Assembly: GCF_000003815.2 (NCBI RefSeq)
Contig: NC_049980.1
Coordinates: 29,091,494 to 29,155,493 of the forward strand
Direction: 5' to 3'
DNA from: Branchiostoma floridae
Lineage: Eukaryota > Chordata > Leptocardii > Amphioxiformes > Branchiostomatidae
DNA length: 64,000 bases
Below the pieces are notes generated by a model, which saw only the letters and a list, made by a program, of their open reading frames with translations, had not been told where the DNA came from and searched no databases. Below, piece after piece: positions 57,042 through 64,000 of the stretch. The position numbers were made by a program, and so were the translations under genes. Numbering within the stretch: the stretch's first letter is position 1; every line of letters begins with the position of its first letter.

Positions 57042-60000
57042 CTACTCCTTGTACATCTTTGTCTCCTGCAGCATGTTGACTTTTTGCAGTTTCAGAGGAT
57101 CGATCTTGTCAGCCGCCCAGACCTCGGACCGGGACGTGCTGGCGCTGACCTTGTTGGTCTTTTTCTTTTTCCTACAACAATACGTCAGTCTCTTCAACAA
57201 GTACTCCAGAAACTCCATGAAGGTGATGACGCTGGCACCCACAAATAGGCCGAGCTGGCCGCCAAGGCCGCCTGAAAAATAGGGGAAAACAAAAATTATT
57301 GAAAAATTTGATATTTCGCGTAGTATTATTAGCGTCAAAAATAGAGTAACAGCGTCAAAAATAGAAATGTAATGTACCCATGCACCCTCATGCTACTTCA
57401 TACTTTACTCTGACAAGTTCTTGTTCATATTAAAGGCCATGTTGATTTGATTATATGGATGGATCAATTTTCGGCCGTGTCCAAAGGAAAAAGTTTTCAA
57501 CCATATCAAAATCGTACAAAGCAGCTGCAAAATGAGCAAAATATGCGCAAATTGCGAGAAAAATATTGGAAAGCGATATTTTGATCAGAATTTCATAGGA
57601 TTCCAATATCAATTCCAAAGTAAAAGAAGATGTAAGAAAATGAAAATTATCAATCTGTCATACGATATATCATACTTAACATATTAAGTCATCTTCCTAA
57701 CCACATGGATTTCATAATGACTTTTTTTTCAAATTGTTTTATCCACATGGACGCTCGCATCAGTTTCGGGGTGCCCAGCTGATGGCATCAACATATGATC
57801 CAAGATGGCGGATCGAAATTGATATCTAAAATACATATGACGTCATTTTATAACGTGGTGACTTACTGAGCAGGTCTCCCGGAGTCATGGCCTTCTTCTG
57901 GGTGATCTGTTCGAAGTTCAGCTCCTCGTAGAACACGTCAATAGAAGCCCAGTTGTTCCTGGAAACGTGGTCGCACATGTTAGAATCGCAGGTCAACCAC
58001 GAGTGTTGTTTCTGTTAGGTAGTTGGTTGGTTGGTTAATCAAAGTAAGTTAGTTAGTTAGGTACTTAGTTAGTTACTTTGTGAATTAATTGGTTAGTCAG
58101 TGGATTGATTACTTAGTTGGTTGCTTGGTTGGCTGGTTACTTATCATTCAGCTAGTTATCATTCGATAATTCATTCGTTCGTTCGTTAGTTTGTGACTTT
58201 GTTTGTTAGTTTGTTAGTCGGCATAAGCGATGATTGTATCGTTCCAATCTGCGAGTTTCCAACTACTCATGCCACCTTTCTACTACTAGATGACAAGCGT
58301 TGAGCGACCTTTGAGCTATAAAAATTATGACCCTTGATTTTATACCCTGAGAGACGATGACGCACGATCTAAAAATTGGATTTTAGAGATCACAAAACGT
58401 ATAGAAATTTGTTCTTCGATTAAGAAATATTTTGAGCGACCTCTGGTCGTTTAGCGGTGAAAAGAAGGGCGCTCTAGGGGATGTGTCTGTACACAGTGGT
58501 AAGTAGGGTTTAGATAGTAAAAGTAGTCATGTACGTAACGTACTGCATGTACGTCATGTTGACGTTATTCTCTTGCCCAAGGTACACCTCCACGATATGG
58601 TTCGGCCAACCGGCGTACGACACGAAGTAGTCAAACGTCTGGATCCGGCAGGGTGTGGGGCAGTCGCACGCCAGGGCTCCGGTCGTGATCTGGTCTGATG
58701 AGGAAACAACGTAGGCAACAGTCAAGAAGATTCACCTTCAGCGCTGCTTTACTTGTTTCATGATTGAAAGTTTGTTTGCAATTTCATGCCCGGAGACTAA
58801 TTGCAAGTACACGTACAAGTACATGTACATGGTGGAAGCATAGGAAACATACATAAATGGTGCTAAAAATGGTAAAAAGATGAACTAAAATCTTAGTTTT
58901 GTCGATTTCTAAATAGGTTGAATATTGAATATATTGATTTCATATTGGTACTAGGTTGGTTTCATCACAACCCCCTTCAGCCATGAACTGTTTGCATTCT
59001 TACGTTGGTTAATTTTACTTTAATCGTTAAGAGATGCCAAGTTTACCTTTGACTCCGAGGACACAGTCGACGATCTGCTGAGGTTCACAATAGGTCAGGT
59101 TCCCTGGAAAAAGAATGATCAAAGTTACTTGTGCTCGTTGCTGTTGTTGTTGTTGTTGTTGTGATATAGGGGTGGTAGTCGGAGGATAGTACTGGTGGTA
59201 GATGTGAAAAGAGAGAAGGGAAGAGAGAGAGAAAAAAAGAGACAGGGAGACATAGAGTGAGAGCAAAAAATAGAGAAGGGGAGAGTGAGAGACAGAATTT
59301 CTGTTAAAGACATGGGAGCTCCAGTGATATGCAGAGAGAGACAGAGATGGGGCAAAATGAGACAGGGTGAGAGTGACAGAGATAAAAAGGGAAAGACGCA
59401 GAGAGAAAGAGAGAGAGAGAGAGAATTTACATTGAAGAGAAGGCTGTTCATGACTGACCTGGGAGCTCCAGTGCCGTGCAGCCACACTCTCTCTCCACCC
59501 ATTTAGCCATACACTCCATCAGACAGCCGGTCAGGGTGTAGGTGTCGTAGTACTCCAGATCCAGGTCCTTACACAGGCCCCATGGCGGGATTTCATTCTG
59601 ATACTGTTGGGACGATCAAATGTAAGCAAAATTATAGTTTTTGCATTTTGCAAGTTTGAAAACTTTATAGATGATAGGCGTACAGCGATCATCAATGTTT
59701 ATGTTCCTTGTCTTTCAGCATGGCTATTTTTTTCTGACGGTATGGTCACCTTCGTCTGAGGGTCGACGTACGATGATGAAGGCGTTTAAGTTTTAATCAG
59801 GCTGTGATTGAACCAATCGCCGATAAGGATCTAAGGCAATCTGTGAGATGCCGATGAATAAGTGAGATGCCGATGTACGCGTGGAGACTTACCGTAACCT
59901 GTGAGATACCGATATAAGCGTGGAGGCTTACCGTAACCTGTGAGATGCCGATGTAAGCATGGAGACTTACCGTAACCTGTGAGATACCGATATAAGCGTG

Positions 60001-63000
60001 GAGGCTTACCGTAACCTGTGAGATGCCGATGTAAGCGTGGAGACTTACCGTAACCTGTGAGATACCGATATAAGCGTGGAGCCTTACCGTAACCTGTGAG
60101 ATGCCGATGTAAGCGTGGAGACTTACCGTAAGCTGTGAGATGCCGATATAAGCGTGGAGCCTTACCGTAACCTGTGAGATGCCGATGTAAGCGTGGAGAC
60201 TTACCGTAACCTGTGAGATACCGATGTAAGCGTGGAGCCTTACCGTAACCTGTGAGATACCGATATAAGCGTGGAGCCTTACCGTAAGCTGTGAGATGCC
60301 GATATAAGCGTGGAGACTTACCGTAACCTGTGAGATACCGATGTAAGCGTGGAGACTTACCGTAACCTGTGAGATGCCGATATAAGCGTGGAGGCTTACC
60401 GTAACCTGCGAGATGCCGATATAAGCGTGGAGACTTACCGTAACCTGCGAGATGCCGATATAAGCGTGGAGACTTACCGTAACCTGTGAGATGCCGATGT
60501 AAGCGTGGCTGCCGGGCCCGATGGGGATCCCCTGGATGTCCATCTTGGCGGGCTCGCCTTGCGGGTGGATGTGCACTTTCACGCCGACGTCTGTCGTCCC
60601 GCCCGTGTCAGGGTTCTCCGTGTAGAAGGCCTGGCGAAAAAAATGTATTGCATGTCAAACACGCGTATGTAGCATAAAAATACCTTATCACAATAATGGT
60701 TATTATTATTTTTTTTTTTTACAACATAGTTTGTTACTCTGTGACGGAGGGTACAGTAACCTCCGACAACAGAGTATTGCTGTTGTCCAATGTCCGGGTT
60801 CTCCGTGTAGAAGGCATGGCGAAATAATAAATCCTACCAGATTCTGCGGTGACATCTACAAGTGTAAACTGCTTGAAGGGGAGACTGGATAACCACATTC
60901 GATTACATAGTGTGTATTACTGTAACTACAGAGCTCTGGATGACCAAAGCTACCTGGAATGACAGTGACCTGAAATTTAAGTGTGGCCTAATAAATAGTT
61001 GGAACTGGACGTTCCTACCTGCGCCAGAAGAACTCTACTCTACTAGTACTCCACTCTACTAGGGGTTGCATGTGAACACACATTCGTTAGGATGCATGCG
61101 AATGACATACGTGACTGCACCCTTAGCAGTGACAGTAGATAGGTAGAGATGCAAATTAAATTTGCACCGAAAGGGCAGATATTACAACATCACTTCACCC
61201 CACCCTATAGACAGCGGGTTCACCCTATGGTTGACCCAATAAGTTAGAATTTATGAATAGCTCTTAGAGTAGCATAGACACATGATATACTGTTTTAGAT
61301 CATTTGCCTGTCCTTTCCTGTTGCCTTCAAACCCTCGACCAAGAATCTGCGATTAAGGTGTTGATTGCATGCCCGTAGCCAGGATTTCGGTTGGGGGGGG
61401 GGTTCTTTTTAGTAAATGTGGGACCATCGAGCGCCGCAGGCGCGAGACTCACGCCGAAGGCGTGAGGTACCTAGGGGGGTCCGGGGGCATGCTCCCCCGG
61501 AAAAAAATGAAATTTTGACCCTCTGAAACGCCATTTCCTGCATTTTGACCGTCAAAAATCGCTTGCGAAGTTTAATGGAATTTCTATTAAAGGACAAGGC
61601 TTTGAGGCCAACTCCCTCGACATATTTTCACCATGTCCCACACCAAAGGCGTGAGGCGTCGCAATGGAGGTCCGGGGAAATTTTGAAATCTGGACCCTCT
61701 GAAAAGCCATTTCCTGCACTTTCTGGGGCAAATTTTGCTGATAGACTTACTACGATTGGCTGAAATGTCTATCAAGGAAAAATGCAAATCAGTCATGCCT
61801 TTGAAAAAAAAATCTTGGACATGAAAAAGTGGACCTTCGATCCTGAAAAAGCGGACCTTTTGAGCGAGTGGGGGGGTTCTTCCGAACCCCCCGAACCCCC
61901 CCCTGGCTACGGGCATGGATTGATTCAATTAATCATGGCCCTGTTGCCCATTGCTGACGAGGCACAGGGTGCAACTGCCTCATACCACCGATAGGAGGCG
62001 TGATTGCTCTATTTCAATAACTATCTTTGTAAGGCAGCCGCAACTTAAAAACACGGGAGAAACGAAAAGTAAAACTACACAAGAGGTAAAGAGAATAGTC
62101 GTGGGCCTATTTGTGTATATTTTTACGTATACATTTCTATTTTTTTCGTTTCCACAACAAACATCCCTGCCGAGTAGTTTGGAAATGTGATGTAGGTCCA
62201 ATACAACGGGGTGTTTCCTAGTACAGTTCAGAACATAACAGGACAGAACAGAGCAGAACAGAACCAGAACCAGAAGCAGTACTTACCTCGTGCACGTCCA
62301 GGACCAGGTGCAGCCCGTTGCCCTGCCCCGGGATGATCTGCTGCAGAGGTTCTCCTGAAGTCTTCTGGTTGAAGACGTAACAGTTCCCGTACTCCCCGAA
62401 CACGTGCGTGAAGTTCTGGGTATGTATATGGAATTTTGTTAGACTAAGAGGGAGATGGGAAGATCAGGTCTTCAACACACTCCGGGAGCTGGGGGTCCCC
62501 AGATCCGACTGGACTGTCCACGCCCAATGTAGAACAACGTGGCGAGAACTGTCTGAACTGTCTGTAGCCGCCACGCATCAACATATGATGCATGCGAACG
62601 ATTGATTGAAGCATGGTTACGCATGGCACTGAACAAATCATTTTCAAATTCTGGTCACAAAGATCCCCAACGCAACAAACCGATATCACGAAACCGATTG
62701 TTACGGCGCTCTACCCGCGCTCTCTCTGCAACCTCAAATTGGTCCCCTTTCCACTAGACGGCGATCGCAATGCGCTCTCACTGCGACCTAAATAGGATAT
62801 GTGGAACCTTTGATTTCATACTGGGTATATCATACAGCATGTAAGAGTGTGACTTACAGGTTAGAACGCGGTGGAATCGCCAAGGTCGCTATGGAAGCCT
62901 ACAGAGAGCGCCATAGTCGTCAAGCTCGCCATCACCTTCTCGACTGTTTTGAATCGGGTCAAAATAAGTAAACGCAGAAGACTGACGTAGGTCACGTACC

Positions 63001-63222
63001 TGCCAGGTGCACCTCTCCCCTCTCCAGGTGCACTCCTTCAGCGCGTACTGGTCCATCTGAAAGCCGGTGTAGGCCGTGATGCCCGCCAGCGTCATGGGGT
63101 AGTACGTGGGGCCGGGCGTGGGAGACGTGCTGTTGTCGTACTCACAGATCGTGTCGTTCCCGATCAGAGGCCGGAGGTACTCCACAGCGCGCTCGTCCAT
63201 GCACAGCAGGTCTTTCTCAAAC
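57042..63222 (-). CDS. DEG/ENaC-family (ASIC-like) sodium channel, 5' end outside window
   Basis: Eight exons read right to left: 63000-63222, 62287-62415, 60478-60630, 59459-59603, 59047-59103, 58544-58694, 57867-57958 and 57042-57271, all in phase, ending in TAG. They encode the extracellular domain, TM2 and C-tail of a trimeric amiloride-type Na+ channel: ECTWRGERCTWQNFTHVFGE, YGNCYVFN, GNGLHLVLDVHE, VGVKVHIHPQGEP, CLMECMAKWVERECGCTALE, ACDCPTPC, WASIDVFYEELNFEQITQKK, then TM2 GGLGGQLGLFVGASVITFME with the GAS selectivity filter, and a basic CCRKKKK tail. The N-terminus and TM1 lie beyond the right edge or in unrecognised exons. Exon 60478-60630 ends in a 39-bp tandem array. Confidence 0.92.
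57272..57866. other. last intron of the channel gene
   Basis: AT-rich, no element recognised. tagcgtcaaaaatagagtaa is a short tandem (two copies near 57330-57366). Confidence 0.4.
59150..59440. repeat. GTT and GA-rich simple repeats
   Basis: A gttgttgttgttgttgttgt tract lies at 59142-59161 and interrupted (GA)n runs extend to about 59424. They explain the serine/leucine-rich frames on the minus strand, which are not genes. Confidence 0.9.
59845..60513 (-). repeat. 39-bp tandem array carrying exon end and splice donor
   Basis: On the gene strand the unit is cacgcttacatcggcatctc, acaggttacg, gtaagtctc (39 bases). The first copy forms the last codons of the channel exon (HAYIGISQVT) and its donor ACG|GTAAGT at 60477. 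About 15 further full copies follow in the intron, then a truncated one. Every copy keeps a consensus donor (GTAAGT, GTAAGC or GTAAGG) and the whole array is open in the exon frame, reading HAYIGISQVTVSL or VRL variants. Any downstream donor could therefore be used and would add 13 residues per unit. Confidence 0.95.
60795..60830 (-). repeat. duplicated acceptor and exon start of channel exon
   Basis: gggttctccgtgtagaaggc (60797-60816) with the neighbouring atggcgaaa copies the first 20 coding bases of exon 60478-60630 and its acceptor context (cctggcgaaa). The AG of the acceptor is changed (catgcc for ccaggc), so it should not work as a splice site. Confidence 0.8.
61368..61917. mobile_element. 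550-bp MITE, relative of 6791-7938
   Basis: The ends catgcccgtagccagg and cctggctacgggcatg are inverted repeats, flanked by exact gattg copies (61363-61367, 61918-61922), a 5-bp target duplication. Inside lie two modules about 174 bp apart, each with gaaattttg, accctctgaa and cgccatttcctgca, matching the five modules in 6791-7938. G/C runs sit just inside both ends. In the channel intron between exons 62287 and 60630. Confidence 0.85.
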
Positions 63223-63330
63223 CTGCAAGGATTAAAACAGGTTTTTATGAAAACACGGGACATTAAGGATGGTTTCAATGGCGCTTTACCACAAGAGAGA
63301 GTCTTTAAATGGAATTACTTAATAAAGAAT

Positions 63331-63848
63331 AAGCTTGGAATACCATTGGCATTCGTCGAAAATGCGTAAGGCATGCAATCAGCATAAGTTGTGTGCGTCC
63401 GGAATACGGTCGAAACGTGATGGACAGCCTGGATCGATCCATCAGGTACACTATGTTGTACGTGACAGTGAAATATTGTATGACCATGTTCAGGAATTGG
63501 TGACAACATTGAAAGCTCATAATAATGATAAACTTAATAAAGCTTTGTATGTCTGCCAATTTCAATTTGTCTTGTCGTTACTTCACCTAAAAAGAGGGAA
63601 GAATGTTTTTTTAAATGTCTGCGTCTCTGTAGCCGTGGTCACAAACCCGCCGTACGTGCAAGTGCGTGCTGTTCACGTCCGTGCGAAATTCCGTATAAGT
63701 TGCGTATGCGGTGCAAAACACAATTTTCTTGCTGCGATTAGGTGCGTATGCATGTCGCAGTCCGACCGTATTCCGGATCAGCGCACTCAACGTATGCTGA
63801 TTGCATGTCTAACGCATTTCCGACGAACGCCAAGCGCATTCCAAGCTT
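63331..63848. mobile_element. 518-bp element with 85-bp inverted ends
   Basis: aagcttggaataccattggc, attcgtcgaaaatgcgtaag, gcatgcaatcagcata and tccggaatacggtcg on the left are mirrored by the right arm ending ccaagctt. The interior includes acaaacccgccgtacgtgca, the end sequence of the MITE at 19093-19423, so the two families are related or one is nested. It lies upstream of the first visible channel exon. No transposase frame. Confidence 0.75.
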
Positions 63849-64000
63849 TTTTTTATCAATTAAAAAAGCAGCTCCATCCTGATACTCCTATCATCGGTGC
63901 AGATTCCATAGCGTCCCAAGAATAGCTGCGACGATAGTGATGTTGCGACGACCGTAAGACGTATGGGGCCCTGGCGTCGAATAATTTGATCCCCCATCTA
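63849..64000. other. right edge, nothing recognised
   Basis: No exon of the channel gene or other feature is seen in the last 150 bases. Confidence 0.4.

Noticed and set aside
59027..59502. Minus-strand frames rich in Ser and Leu
   Set aside because: They are translations of GA-rich and GTT simple repeats; only the two short channel exons within (59047-59103, 59459-59603) are supported.
59797..60582. A 261-codon repeat protein on the minus strand
   Set aside because: It is not a separate gene. It is the channel exon read on through the tandem array into the intron.
1..64000. CRISPR arrays, operons, phage or bacterial genes
   Set aside because: The window is spliced animal DNA. The regular repeats are minisatellites or transposon modules with no unique spacers.

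Overview
The window looks like nuclear DNA of an invertebrate deuterostome, most likely a lancelet (Branchiostoma-type). The genes have animal-type intron-split coding regions with GT-AG borders, several of them (AMACR, RDM1, CCDC112, a short tropomyosin, a DEG/ENaC channel) match vertebrate proteins almost end to end, and the DNA between them is packed with small inverted-repeat transposons, SINEs, LINE relics and minisatellites. The species call is inference; no taxonomic marker was tested. An assembly gap of Ns lies at 23674-24500.

Layout. (1) 417-1327, plus strand: the last two exons of AMACR. (2) 2301-6479, minus strand and convergent with AMACR: a complete five-exon RDM1 gene of 286 codons. 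Its first intron holds a 1.56-kb near-perfect palindrome (4547-6111). Each arm carries a promoter-like segment with CREB-type sites and a first-exon-like reading frame ending at a splice donor. (3) 6791-7938: a transposon with a modular interior, related to one at 61368-61917. (4) 8383-18740, plus strand: a complete 14-exon CCDC112 gene of 495 residues. (5) 18741-23673: intergenic DNA with MITEs and a 250-bp direct duplication that shares an invariant 55-bp core. (6) 24502-31255, plus strand: the last three exons of an uncharacterised gene whose start is lost in the gap. (7) 33504-36086: a 5'-truncated LINE with a long open reverse transcriptase frame, followed by decayed relatives at 37505-38148 and 45179-45350. 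(8) 36356-49823: a long gene-poor region with a possible TATA-driven first exon near 38.66 kb. (9) 49824-54402, plus strand: a nine-exon low-molecular-weight tropomyosin of 242 residues. (10) 57042-63222, minus strand: the last eight exons of a DEG/ENaC (ASIC-like) channel. Its 60478-60630 exon ends inside a 39-bp tandem repeat, so about 16 copies of the exon end and its 5' splice site are lined up in frame.

The genes have unrelated jobs (peroxisomal racemase, DNA-repair-type RNA-binding protein, centriolar-satellite coiled coil, actin-filament protein, sodium channel), so no operon or pathway is implied. What stands out is repeat-driven remodelling of gene structure: a palindrome with duplicated first exons in an RDM1 intron, tandemly copied splice acceptors in front of one CCDC112 exon, tandemly copied splice donors in the channel gene, and repeated elements with a hammerhead-ribozyme-like core.
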